From: Candidatus Gastranaerophilales bacterium
GTDB taxonomy: Bacteria; Cyanobacteriota; Vampirovibrionia; Gastranaerophilales; Gastranaerophilaceae
Assembly (NCBI GenBank): GCA_944322845.1
Contig: CALUQE010000001.1
Span: 202,481-266,480 of the forward strand
Direction of reading: 5' to 3'
Length of the DNA: 64,000 nucleotides
The position numbers and the translations under genes are program-made. The notes under the pieces were generated by a model. That model had not been told where the DNA came from and did no database searches. It was given only the letters and a program-made list of their open reading frames with translations. Within the stretch, counting starts at the first letter, position 1; every line of letters starts with the position of its first letter. Of the stretch, positions 25,436 to 33,573 are shown piece after piece.

Positions 25436-26596
25436 ATGAGAAATACAAAGAGTGCAATTTTATGGTTATCGCTCGCGCATTTATTTGCGGATGTTTACAG
25501 TGGTTTTCTTAACCCGATTATGCCGTTTATTGCTGCAAAACTCGGGTTTTCAATGGCAATAGCAACGGTGGTTATAAGTATTTCTCATATTTGTTCTTCT
25601 ATGATGCAGCCTATTTTCGGTTTCTTTGCCGATAATATCCTGAAACGATTTTTTATTTTCTGGGGACTGATACTGGCATCATTATTTATTCCGCTGACTC
25701 CGGCGGCTCCGAGTATTCCTGTTTTATTACTGTTTATGATACTCGGAAGTATCGGCGGAAGCTTTTTTCATCCTCAGGCGATGGGGTTTGTAAACTATTT
25801 TGCGGGAAAAGAATGCCCGACAACGATGGGCGTTTTTATGAGTATGGGCTCTCTGGGGTTTGCCTTCGGACCGCTGCTTGCAGCTTTAATTACCCAGGTA
25901 CTCGGGCTTGATATGATTTCTTATACTTCAATTTTCGGGTTAACTCTTGCCGCTTTGATGTTCTTTTTTGTTCCAAAATTATCTAAGATTGAAAAGAAGC
26001 CGAGACATAAGGATTTTATTAAATCATTTAAAGAAATTCTGGGTAACAGGCAGATGAATTATTTGATGCTTGTCGCAATGATGAAATCTCTTATTACAAA
26101 CAGTTCCTGTATCTTGCTGCCGTTTTTGTGGAAATCTATGGGCTGTTCTCCTTTTTATATAGGTTTTGCGCTATTCTTGTTTGTATTTGCAGGTGCACTC
26201 GGGTCGTTTTTGAGTCCTCACGCAGAGCGGATTTTTGGGTCTAAGCCTGTTATTTATTTTTCAATGTGGGCAACTTTCCCGATGATGATTTTATTCGGTC
26301 TTATTCATAAAACATATCCTATGGCGGCGCTTGGAGTGTTTTTCATTATCGGATTTACAACAATGCTTGCGCAGCCTGTGACTATGGTCTGGGCACAAAA
26401 GATTTTACCTGAGTATAAAAGTATTGTGGCAGGTTTTATTAACGGTTTTTGTGTCGGGGTGATTGCTCTTTGTATGTCAGTTTTAGGCGGAATTGCGCAA
26501 AAATTTGGTATTATAAATGTACTTGTTGTTCTGAGTATAATTCCTGCCGTTTCTTCTTATTTTGTAAGGTATTTGAAAGAGGCAGAGAAAGTATAA
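25436..26596 (+). CDS. MFS transporter, fosmidomycin-resistance (Fsr)-like
   Basis: 386 residues with about 12 membrane helices. The first helix and loop, LAHLFADVYSGFLNPIMPFI, and the sequence GGSFFHPQAMGFV match the Fsr-like branch of the major facilitator superfamily, exporters of small drugs or sugars phosphates. The substrate cannot be read. A ggaagg Shine-Dalgarno sequence precedes the ATG. The DUF559 element begins 14 bases after its stop. Confidence 0.82.
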   Translation: MRNTKSAILWLSLAHLFADVYSGFLNPIMPFIAAKLGFSMAIATVVISISHICSSMMQPIFGFFADNILKRFFIFWGLILASLFIPLTPAAPSIPVLLLFMILGSIGGSFFHPQAMGFVNYFAGKECPTTMGVFMSMGSLGFAFGPLLAALITQVLGLDMISYTSIFGLTLAALMFFFVPKLSKIEKKPRHKDFIKSFKEILGNRQMNYLMLVAMMKSLITNSSCILLPFLWKSMGCSPFYIGFALFLFVFAGALGSFLSPHAERIFGSKPVIYFSMWATFPMMILFGLIHKTYPMAALGVFFIIGFTTMLAQPVTMVWAQKILPEYKSIVAGFINGFCVGVIALCMSVLGGIAQKFGIINVLVVLSIIPAVSSYFVRYLKEAEKV

Positions 26597-26610
26597 GAAA
26601 TAATAAAATC

Positions 26611-27082
26611 AGCCCCTCTCTCTAACTCTCTCCCCAAAGGGGCGAGAGGATTTCTAAGTTATAAAATTTTTTATGTATTCTAAAACACTATCAATGTTTT
26701 TATCTATAGTGTTATAAATTCGTAAAACTTTGTATCCAAGACTTTTTAAATAAGAATCTCTTTCATCATCATATTTGGCTTGATCTTTTTTCAAATATTC
26801 GGAACCATCTAACTCTACAATCAACATTTTACTCTTGCAAACAAAGTCTGCAATATAATTATCAATAGGAACCTGGCGTCTAAATTTTAGATTCATAAAG
26901 CGTTTTGCTCTAAGATAATACCATAATTTTTCTTCAAAAGGTGTCATTTCTTTACGAAGTTTTTTAAAATATTGCAGAGATTTTTCTGTATAATTATGAA
27001 AATGATTTTCCATAGATTTATGATACCATATTTAAAACTTTGTCCTCTCGCCCCTTTGGGGAGAGAGTTAGAGAGAGGGGCT
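26611..27082. mobile_element. 472-bp element: DUF559 endonuclease gene inside perfect 40-bp inverted repeats
   Basis: Bases 26611-26650 and 27043-27082 are exact reverse complements over 40 bases. The only gene between them runs from 26654 to 27013, so the element consists of little else. Each repeat holds an internal CCCC/GGGG hairpin. The flanks are A-rich (aaataataaaa and aaaaaataaaa), giving a possible imperfect target duplication. No transposase is present. Confidence 0.75.
26654..27013 (-). CDS. DUF559-family (Vsr-like) endonuclease
   Basis: 119 residues. The core FRRQVPIDNYIADFVCKSKMLI followed by VELDGSEY and, later, GYKVLRIYN is the DUF559 signature, related to the very-short-patch-repair endonuclease fold with catalytic D and E/D-x-x. 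The upstream segment MTPFEEKLWYYLRAKRF is also typical. It occupies the inside of a 40-bp inverted repeat, ending 3 bases from it. Families like this are often found in such small repeat units, where the enzyme may promote copying of its own element; that is inference. Confidence 0.85.
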   Translation of the reverse strand: MENHFHNYTEKSLQYFKKLRKEMTPFEEKLWYYLRAKRFMNLKFRRQVPIDNYIADFVCKSKMLIVELDGSEYLKKDQAKYDDERDSYLKSLGYKVLRIYNTIDKNIDSVLEYIKNFIT

Positions 27083-27176
27083 AAAAAATAAAAGCTCTTG
27101 TCTGGAAATTATTTGATTGACACTTATTTTCATGAATAATATACTATGTTTAGCATGGAATTGTGAGGAGATAACA

Positions 27177-27950
27177 ATGTCTAAAAACGCCAAAACCCTT
27201 GTTAATACTGTAAGGGGGGGGGGTAGAGCCCTTATAAATACTCTATTTCGGGTATATTATGAAGAAAAAAAGAATCCAAGAAACAATGTTGTCAAAAAAT
27301 ACAAAGTCTATCGTATTTTATTTTTGAAATTAAAGTTTAATACTGTATATTCAACCAATAAAGTTTTTAAAGTTGATAAAGATGGAAATAAACGGCTTGT
27401 TACAAATAAAAAAGAATTATTTAAATACTTAAATAAAGTGTCAGGAGAAAATAATACCATAATTATACCGGATACTGATTTACTAAATTTAACAGTACCA
27501 CATATTTTCGGCAGTAATAATATTATTAATATAAGTAAAATTGAAAAGTTAACAAATATTTGTGTTGAGATATATGGTAATTCCTCACAATTGTTAGTAG
27601 GCAGTATTAAGTTTTTTGCTGGTGTACATTTTCGCATTAATGGTAATGATAAAAAGATTATTGTGGGTGATGATTGTATGTTTTCTTCGGGAGTAGAAAT
27701 ATGGACGGGCGATGCACATCCAATTTATGACTTAGCAACAGGTGAGCGTATAAATAATGATCAAGATGTAATAATTGGCAATTATGTCTGGATAGGGCGT
27801 AATGCTTCCATACACAAAGGGGCCGTTATTCCAGATGGCTGTGTCGTTGGAGCAAATTCATTTGTAACACATAAATTTGAAGAGCCAAATACCATTATAG
27901 CAGGGACTCCTGCAAAGGTAATAAAACGAAATATTCGCTGGGAACGTTAA
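27177..27950 (+). CDS. Left-handed beta-helix acetyltransferase with an in-frame G10 tract (probably phase-variable)
   Basis: 257 residues from the ATG at 27177, chosen for gaggag at 27165-27170. The C-terminal half is a hexapeptide-repeat fold: IIVGDDCMFSSGVEIWTGDAHPI, then VIIGNYVWIGRNASIHKGA and IIAGTPAKVIKRN. This matches CatB/WbbJ-type O-acetyltransferases, which decorate surface polysaccharides. Bases 27214-27223 are ten Gs encoding part of VRGGGRA near residue 15. Loss of one G gives a TAA stop about 5 codons on, and gain of one gives TAG at once, so slippage would switch the gene off. No other sugar gene is adjacent; repeats flank it on both sides. Confidence 0.85.
   Translation: MSKNAKTLVNTVRGGGRALINTLFRVYYEEKKNPRNNVVKKYKVYRILFLKLKFNTVYSTNKVFKVDKDGNKRLVTNKKELFKYLNKVSGENNTIIIPDTDLLNLTVPHIFGSNNIINISKIEKLTNICVEIYGNSSQLLVGSIKFFAGVHFRINGNDKKIIVGDDCMFSSGVEIWTGDAHPIYDLATGERINNDQDVIIGNYVWIGRNASIHKGAVIPDGCVVGANSFVTHKFEEPNTIIAGTPAKVIKRNIRWER
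27214..27223 (+). repeat. G10 homopolymer in coding sequence
   Basis: Ten consecutive Gs at codons 13-16 of the acetyltransferase. The frame is open at this length; both single-base changes produce an immediate stop. Confidence 0.95.
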
Positions 27951-27963
27951 ATATCTTCCCTTT

Positions 27964-28194
27964 GTCACTGCGAGAAAATCTTTGATTTTCGTGGCAGTCC
28001 ATTTTTTTTAACTTTGACTTATCGGGTGACATCGGTTGTTATTCCAAATTTGTTTTATTTTTCCTTGTCACCCTCTGCTGATATTACTACAAGCGGATTG
28101 AACTGCAATTGGATTGCTTCGTTGCTTTCGCTCATCGCAATGACGTTAAACTTGTAGCGCTACTTCCCAACCCCAATATATTTACCCCCCCCCC
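27964..28194. repeat. Dispersed repeat with imperfect terminal inverted repeats plus a poly-C/ATTTACCCC copy
   Basis: The stretch starts with gtcactgcgag and ends near 28144 with tcgcaatgac, which are imperfect inverted repeats of a kind common in intergenic MITE-like elements. It runs into a copy of the poly-G unit in reverse orientation ending in ten Cs (28185-28194). The 288-base gap between the acetyltransferase and the permease holds nothing else recognised. Confidence 0.6.
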
Positions 28195-28217
28195 TTTGCC
28201 CTGTAAAACCTTTTTGA

Positions 28218-28223
28218 TATAAT
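28218..28223 (+). promoter_or_regulatory. -10 box of the Lpt permease gene
   Basis: TATAAT 15 bases before the ATG at 28239, implying a leader of only about 9 bases with agag just before the start. Confidence 0.5.
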
Positions 28224-28238
28224 ATATTAAAAGAGCTT

Positions 28239-29366
28239 ATGAAAAAGTTAATTAAGAATCTAATTTATAATTTACAAAATATGACGCATCTGGATAAATA
28301 CATCCTTAAGCAGGTTATTGAGATGTTTTTAATGGGTGTGCTTGTATTTACTTCTATCATTTTTGCATCAGATACTTTTATTACTTTAATCAAACAAATT
28401 TCGATGTATGGTATTCCGTTTAAGTATGCAATATTAATGATTATTTTGCACCTGCCGGAGGTTTTTGTAATGACAATTCCGATGGGGGTATTGCTTGCAA
28501 CGGTTATGACGCTTAACGGCTTGAGTTTGAATTCCGAAATTACAGTAATGCGTGCCTGCGGTATCGGACTTAACCGTATTGCAAAACCTATTTTTATTTT
28601 TGCAATTGTTATGTCCTGCGTAAGCTTTGTTATCAATGAAACGGTTGTTCCTTTTTCTACAAGATTGTCTACAAAGCTTGCCGGTGTAGCTTTCAGCCAG
28701 AAAAATGTACCTGAGGGAAAACAGAACTTTACTTTTAAGGAAACAAAAGAAGGCGGTTTGCTTAAGAGATTGTTTTATGTCGGTGATTCAACGGACGGAG
28801 TTTTACATAATATAACCGTACTTGATGCGTCAAAAGAAGGTACCATTCAAATTCTTCAGGCAAGAGAAGGTGCTACAACTCCGGGGGGCTGGAAGTTTAG
28901 AAAAGGTGCGATATATACGGTAACGGACAGTGGTAAAACTCTTGACACTACGTTATTTGCAAATACGGACGTAAAATTCGGTATGGATTTGTCAAAAGAA
29001 TTGGATAAAAATCTGGCAAACCAGCATAATTTTATTCAGCTTTGCAACGTGCTTGCAAAATCTGATATTGAGAACAGAGCTGAGCTGGAGATAAGTTTAT
29101 TTGATAAAATTGCACTTCCGATAACAACAGTTGTTCTGGTTTTGATTGGTGTTCCGCTTGCAATTACTCCGCCGAGGGTAAGGTATAACAGAGGTTTTCT
29201 ATTTAGTATTTTGATTATCTTTGCGTATTATCTTGTAAGGGCATTATCAATATCTTTTGGTGAAGCAGGTTCGCTTCCTCCTGTGCTCGCGGCGTTTATG
29301 CCTGATATGATATTATCTGTTGCCGGTGCAGGTTTGTATTACAGAAAAGTATTTACAATTTGCTAA
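28239..29366 (+). CDS. LptF/LptG-family permease of lipopolysaccharide export
   Basis: 375 residues of the YjgP/YjgQ family. Three membrane helices lie in the first 125 residues, then a periplasmic beta-jellyroll-like domain (about 135-275) and three more helices at the C-terminus. The N-terminal LDKYILKQVIEMFLMGVLVF and the ITVMRACGIGL coupling segment are typical. Family members extract LPS from the inner membrane with LptB. Only one such gene is here, so LptF and LptG cannot be told apart. It leads a run of same-strand genes with small gaps. Confidence 0.85.
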   Translation: MKKLIKNLIYNLQNMTHLDKYILKQVIEMFLMGVLVFTSIIFASDTFITLIKQISMYGIPFKYAILMIILHLPEVFVMTIPMGVLLATVMTLNGLSLNSEITVMRACGIGLNRIAKPIFIFAIVMSCVSFVINETVVPFSTRLSTKLAGVAFSQKNVPEGKQNFTFKETKEGGLLKRLFYVGDSTDGVLHNITVLDASKEGTIQILQAREGATTPGGWKFRKGAIYTVTDSGKTLDTTLFANTDVKFGMDLSKELDKNLANQHNFIQLCNVLAKSDIENRAELEISLFDKIALPITTVVLVLIGVPLAITPPRVRYNRGFLFSILIIFAYYLVRALSISFGEAGSLPPVLAAFMPDMILSVAGAGLYYRKVFTIC

Positions 29367-29379
29367 AGGAGATTTTGTA

Positions 29380-30141
29380 TTGATTTTATATCGTATAATA
29401 GGTTTGTTATTTGCGTGTTGTTTCATGCTTTTTAGTATAGCTCCTGTTCCGACATCAATAATAATGCTTGTATTATTTGCGGCATTTTTATTTTTTAAAT
29501 TTTATCTTCCTCACAAAACGGTTGCAAACGGGCGTGTTGCAAGAAGGGAAGCCGCTTTAAAAAAAGCAAAGATATACCTTGCTCCTTATGAAGATATCTG
29601 GAGGGATTTAAAACTTTCGAATCCTCATTGTTATTTAACTCTCGGGATGGACGGAATGACAATAGAAGGTTTTGAAAAGACAAAAGGCGGAGCGTTCAGA
29701 AGCTTTAGGGTTTTAAAATCAAATGTTCACGATTGGGAAGAGCTTTGGAACATGTTCTGTAAAGCTTTTAATTACAGTAAATCTTATGATGGTCTTCTTG
29801 AGGATTGCAGACGCTTTAGCCTTGTTATTGAAGAAAAATTGTTTGAAAAACCCGTAGAGCAGAAAATTCCTGTTGCTCCTGCTGCACCATTAAATCGCGT
29901 CGATATTAATAACTGTACGGAAGACGATTTAACGGCTCTTCCGGGAATTAGTATTATAATGGCAAAAAAAGCTGTAAAAAGACGTAACGAAGTCGGCGGG
30001 TTTAACAGTGTTGAAGACTTTTTTGCCGAGTTAAATATTCAAACACATATGCAGGAACAATTGAGAAAGATTATTTATGCGGGTAAAAAGCCGGAGCAGG
30101 AAACAGAAAAACGTTCAACAGAGAGGAAGGTTGATTTTTAA
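29380..30141 (+). CDS. Membrane-anchored protein with ComEA-like helix-hairpin-helix domain
   Basis: About 254 residues from the TTG at 29380, chosen for aaaggag at 29365-29371. Two hydrophobic segments lie in the first 42 residues, followed by a central region without a recognised domain. Near residue 172 a ComEA-like (HhH)2 motif appears: DINNCTEDDLTALPGISIIMAKKAVKRR, then GGFNSVEDFF. ComEA binds incoming DNA in natural transformation. Here the domain is probably cytoplasmic or of uncertain side, so a competence role is only a possibility. A short charged tail ends the protein. Confidence 0.72.
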   Translation: MILYRIIGLLFACCFMLFSIAPVPTSIIMLVLFAAFLFFKFYLPHKTVANGRVARREAALKKAKIYLAPYEDIWRDLKLSNPHCYLTLGMDGMTIEGFEKTKGGAFRSFRVLKSNVHDWEELWNMFCKAFNYSKSYDGLLEDCRRFSLVIEEKLFEKPVEQKIPVAPAAPLNRVDINNCTEDDLTALPGISIIMAKKAVKRRNEVGGFNSVEDFFAELNIQTHMQEQLRKIIYAGKKPEQETEKRSTERKVDF

Positions 30142-30142
30142 A

Positions 30143-30322
30143 ATGGATTTTTGGTCATTTTTTGAGATTACTGCTACGATTATTGTAGGTGCTTTTGCAT
30201 GGTGGATGTTTTTTTCTTGGGCGAATTCCAGATTTAATGATGAGGATAAGGATGTGACGGATGCTTCTTCTCCGGAGGAGTATACCATTAGAAAAATTAT
30301 GAGATTTTTTACGGGGAAATAA
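30143..30322 (+). CDS. Small single-pass membrane protein
   Basis: 59 residues from the ATG at 30143, preceded by gagaggaagg. One membrane helix (ITATIIVGAFAWWMFFSW) is followed by an acidic loop and a basic end. It directly follows the HhH gene. Function unknown. Confidence 0.6.
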   Translation: MDFWSFFEITATIIVGAFAWWMFFSWANSRFNDEDKDVTDASSPEEYTIRKIMRFFTGK

Positions 30323-30324
30323 AC

Positions 30325-30456
30325 GTGTTTTCACCATTTAGATATTTGGATAATAATATTTCAATTAGTATTTTCTGGTGCATAATTATTTCTGCATCAT
30401 TATTTTATTTGTATAAGTTTATGAAAGAAAATTTCTTTTCGGGTTTAAAAAAGTAG
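30325..30456 (+). CDS. Very small membrane protein (43 residues)
   Basis: GTG at 30325 to TAG at 30454-30456. The translation starts MFSPFRYLDNNISISIFWC and has one membrane helix and a basic end (FMKENFFSGLKK). It sits 2 bases after the previous stop and 8 before the next start, with acgggg upstream, so it fits the operon. Confidence is limited by its size. Confidence 0.5.
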   Translation: MFSPFRYLDNNISISIFWCIIISASLFYLYKFMKENFFSGLKK

Positions 30457-30464
30457 GGTTTGTA

Positions 30465-31058
30465 TTGAAATTAAGGGTATTTAATATTTTAAAAACAACA
30501 AAAGTCGAGGGGCCCGGAGTTCGTTATTGTATTTGGACTCAAGGGTGTTCGAGACATTGCAAAGGCTGTCAGGCTGTACATACATGGTCTCACTCCGGTG
30601 GAATTTTGATTGATGTAAAAGATATTATTGAGGATATTAAATCTCAGAAAAATATTGAGGGTGTGACATTCTTGGGCGGCGAACCCTTTGAGCAGGCAGA
30701 AGCGCTTGGAATTATTGCAAAAGAGGCTCAGAAGTTCGGTTTAAGTGTTTTGTGTTTTACCGGATTTTTGCTGGAAGAACTTCGGCAAGAAGAGAAAAAT
30801 CGGCTTCTTCTTGATAATATTGACTTATTAATTGACGGTGAATTCAAGCAGGAACTTGTCGATTATTCCCGCCCGTGGTGCGGATCTTCCAATCAAAGGT
30901 ATCATTTTTTGACGCATAGATATAATGAAGAAATTTTTGAGAAATATAAAAATAAAGTGGAGGTAAATATCTCAAAAAACGGCGTTATTTTTATGAACGG
31001 GATGGGTAATTTTGATGAGATACTGCAAAAGATTGATTTAACGAACTTAAATAAATGA
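30465..31058 (+). CDS. NrdG-like radical SAM activating enzyme
   Basis: 197 residues. The radical SAM triad is in QGCSRHCKGCQA (C-x3-C-x2-C) near residue 30, with VEGPGVRY before it and GGEPFEQAE near residue 66, as in activases of anaerobic ribonucleotide reductase. The class III reductase NrdD is not nearby, so the partner may be encoded elsewhere or be another glycyl-radical enzyme. It probably starts at the TTG at 30465 (agtaggg upstream). It lies 26 bases before the Ycf46 cassette. Confidence 0.8.
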   Translation: MKLRVFNILKTTKVEGPGVRYCIWTQGCSRHCKGCQAVHTWSHSGGILIDVKDIIEDIKSQKNIEGVTFLGGEPFEQAEALGIIAKEAQKFGLSVLCFTGFLLEELRQEEKNRLLLDNIDLLIDGEFKQELVDYSRPWCGSSNQRYHFLTHRYNEEIFEKYKNKVEVNISKNGVIFMNGMGNFDEILQKIDLTNLNK

Positions 31059-31084
31059 TATAAGTAATAAAAAAGGATTATTCT

Positions 31085-32698
31085 ATGTGTGCATACAAAT
31101 TATCAAATTTAATAAGAGCAAGATTTCCTCTTATTTATATTTCAACTTTTGAAGAGGATAGGGCTGCTAAATATATTAAATCAGTTGTGACTGATGTGAA
31201 ACAGGTAAAATATGAACGTGAAGTTTTCAGCTGGACTCAGACAAACGGGCTTCACAATGACACAACAAATAAGACCATCGCAGATACAACCTGTCCTTGC
31301 AAAATGCTTGAATATGTAAGAAGATACGACAAGGATGCGGTTTTTATTCTGTATGACTTTTATGTAAATTTCGGGCCTAAAAACAGAGCTCCCGATTATA
31401 ATGTAATAAGAAAAATCAGAGATATTATTCCTGATTTAAAACTCGGCATGTTTAGAAAAACTATATTTTTTATTTCTCCTGAACTTCTAATTCCGGAAGC
31501 TTTGCAAAAAGAGATTACAATATTTGATTTCCCGCTCCCGAATTTAGCGGAAATAAGGGCAAAGTTTGATAGTATGCTGAAACAAAATTCCGGAATAGAA
31601 GCTAATTTGACGGAAGAAGATAAGGATAAGCTATGTAAAGCTGCTCTCGGGCTGACTTTACAGGAGGCGGAAAGTGCTTTTGCGCTTGCAATGGTTAATG
31701 ACGGTAAAATTGATATAAAAGATCTGCCGGTTATTTTACAGGAAAAGGTTCAGGTTATCAAAAAGTCCGGTATTTTAGAATTTATACAGTCGGATTATTC
31801 TCTCAAGGATATCGGCGGGCTGGATAATTTAAAGAGCTGGCTTTTAAAGAGAAATAATTCGTGGTCAGAGAGTGCAAAAAAATACTGTATTCCGGCTCCA
31901 AAAGGTGTTTTAGTAACGGGAGTTCCGGGCTGCGGTAAGAGTTTGACAGCAAAAGCAATGAGTAAAATCTGGCAGCTTCCGCTTTTGAAGCTTGATTTCG
32001 GAAAAGTTTTTTCGGGTCTTGTCGGAAGTTCTGAAGAAAATATGCGAAGAGCGCTTGCGACAGCAGAAGCTGTTGCACCTTCTATTCTCTGGATAGATGA
32101 AATTGAAAAAGGCTTAAGCGGAGTCGGTTCAAACGGTGACAGCGGAGTTTCCTCAAGAATCTTCGGACAGTTTCTAACCTGGATGCAGGAAAAAGAGGCA
32201 CCGGTGTTTGTTATAGCAACAGCAAACAATATCAGCAATCTTCCGCCCGAGCTTTTGCGAAAAGGCCGCTTTGATGAAATCTTTTTTGTTGACCTTCCGA
32301 CACTTGCGGAAAGAAAAGAAATATTTAAGCTGCATTTAGAAAAACGGCTAAAAAACAAGGAAGTTGCAAGTGAAATTACGGGAGTAAAAAATCTTTGCAC
32401 CCTGCTTGCAAAAATGACGGAAGGATTTATCGGCTCGGAAATAGAGCAGGTTGTTGTATCTTCTCTTTGCGATGCGTTTTTTGAAAACAGACCGCTAAGG
32501 TTTGAAGATCTGGAAAAAAATATTGCAAATACGGTTCCGCTTTCAATGACTCAGAGAGAACAAATTCTTGCTCTCAGAGCATGGGCAAACGTTAGGGCTG
32601 TTTCCGCAACAAAGATTTCCGATATGAAACATTACAAGCGCGAAGATAATGAAGAAAATGTTGCAGCCTCAAGAGGCGGAAGAACATTAGATTTTTAA
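31085..32698 (+). CDS. ycf46: Ycf46-type AAA+ ATPase
   Basis: 537 residues. The N-terminal half (about 1-240) is the Ycf46-specific domain. The AAA+ module follows: Walker A GVPGCGKS near residue 277, LLKLDFGKVFSGLVGSSEENMR, Walker B ILWIDEIEK near residue 335, and sensor/arginine-finger region LLRKGRFDEIFFVDLP. Ycf46 is conserved in cyanobacteria and red-algal plastids, and cyanobacterial work links it to photosynthetic and carbon-uptake regulation. Here the organism has no visible photosynthesis, so the basic role must be different or wider. The next two genes match its usual companions. Confidence 0.9.
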   Translation: MCAYKLSNLIRARFPLIYISTFEEDRAAKYIKSVVTDVKQVKYEREVFSWTQTNGLHNDTTNKTIADTTCPCKMLEYVRRYDKDAVFILYDFYVNFGPKNRAPDYNVIRKIRDIIPDLKLGMFRKTIFFISPELLIPEALQKEITIFDFPLPNLAEIRAKFDSMLKQNSGIEANLTEEDKDKLCKAALGLTLQEAESAFALAMVNDGKIDIKDLPVILQEKVQVIKKSGILEFIQSDYSLKDIGGLDNLKSWLLKRNNSWSESAKKYCIPAPKGVLVTGVPGCGKSLTAKAMSKIWQLPLLKLDFGKVFSGLVGSSEENMRRALATAEAVAPSILWIDEIEKGLSGVGSNGDSGVSSRIFGQFLTWMQEKEAPVFVIATANNISNLPPELLRKGRFDEIFFVDLPTLAERKEIFKLHLEKRLKNKEVASEITGVKNLCTLLAKMTEGFIGSEIEQVVVSSLCDAFFENRPLRFEDLEKNIANTVPLSMTQREQILALRAWANVRAVSATKISDMKHYKREDNEENVAASRGGRTLDF

Positions 32699-32713
32699 TA
32701 AGGAGAAAAGATT

Positions 32714-33232
32714 ATGTCTTGTACGGTAATTTCACTTCCGATTGCTCTGGCATGGGTTGTAACAAGGGTTGTTGTTGCAGGAGTTGCTGCCGCAAAGGAA
32801 AGAGCTGACAATAATAATGAAACGATAGAGGTATGTTGTGATGACGCTCAAATAATATCTGAAAAACATTTTATTGAAAGAAGCTTTGAAACTCCGTTTA
32901 TGGATAAAGATTTGCTGATAAAGACTTTAACCGAGCATGGTGTAAGAGGGCTTAGTGAAAATGAATACGGACAGATTAAATGTTATACAGGTCATTATGA
33001 ACTGAATTTTGAAAAGATGGAAGCGGATAAACCGTATTTTGTTGTAATCAAAGCTCTTGATACCGATGATATCGAAACAAAGTTAGATGATTTAAATAAT
33101 GAGTATGCGGTAAATGTTCAGGAAGAAAGTTATAACAATATAGTTGCAAGGCTTAAAGAAAATAATATGCAAATAGAGAATGAAGAAGTCTGTGAAGATA
33201 ATACGATTGTATTAACAGTGAATCTGGAGTAA
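32714..33232 (+). CDS. Ycf35-like (DUF1257) protein
   Basis: 172 residues. A hydrophobic N-terminal stretch (SLPIALAWVVTRVVVAGVAA) is followed by a region like Ycf35: DKDLLIKTLTEHGVRGL, GHYELNF and the C-terminal NIVARLKENNMQIENEEV with DNTIVLTVNL. Ycf35 homologues are usually about 120-130 residues without the hydrophobic start. The link to a Ycf46 ATPase 16 bases upstream and a DUF2997 protein downstream supports the call. Function unknown. Confidence 0.65.
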   Translation: MSCTVISLPIALAWVVTRVVVAGVAAAKERADNNNETIEVCCDDAQIISEKHFIERSFETPFMDKDLLIKTLTEHGVRGLSENEYGQIKCYTGHYELNFEKMEADKPYFVVIKALDTDDIETKLDDLNNEYAVNVQEESYNNIVARLKENNMQIENEEVCEDNTIVLTVNLE

Positions 33233-33235
33233 GTG

Positions 33236-33445
33236 ATGTCAAAAAAAATAAAAATAAGATTACTGCCAAACGGTGAAATACAGATGGAAACAGTGGGAGT
33301 TAAGGGCAAGGAGTGCCTTGATTATATCAAGCTCCTGCAAAAACTGGCTGATGTAAAGATTACTAAAACAGAGTTAAAGGACGAATATTACGAAACTGAT
33401 GCAGAAATTACAAATTATGAAAATGCAGAAATAAGATTGGATTAA
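33236..33445 (+). CDS. DUF2997-like small protein
   Basis: 69 residues from the ATG at 33236. The strand-turn-strand start KIRLLPNGEIQMETVGVKGKECLDY fits DUF2997 (a short strand, G-x-V/I-x-x-E-T, G-x-x-C). The C-terminal 30 residues are an acidic extension beyond the usual family length. It starts right after the stop of the DUF1257 gene, completing the three-gene cassette. Confidence 0.65.
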   Translation: MSKKIKIRLLPNGEIQMETVGVKGKECLDYIKLLQKLADVKITKTELKDEYYETDAEITNYENAEIRLD

Positions 33446-33502
33446 AATTTTTTTTTCGTTGCATATCATTTTTTTTTGTGCTAATATTCAAAACGTAAGT
33501 GG

Positions 33503-33552
33503 GTAAATGATAGTATTCATTTACTTTACAGAAGAGGGGATGGGGTCCTCTT
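33503..33552 (+). promoter_or_regulatory. Two hairpins in the atp operon leader
   Basis: GTAAATG (33503-33509) pairs with CATTTAC (33518-33524). AAGAGG (33532-33537) pairs with CCTCTT (33547-33552). Both lie between the DUF2997 gene and atpB and may affect transcription or translation of the ATP synthase operon. Confidence 0.45.
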
Positions 33553-33573
33553 TAATAGAAGAGAGGTTGTTCA

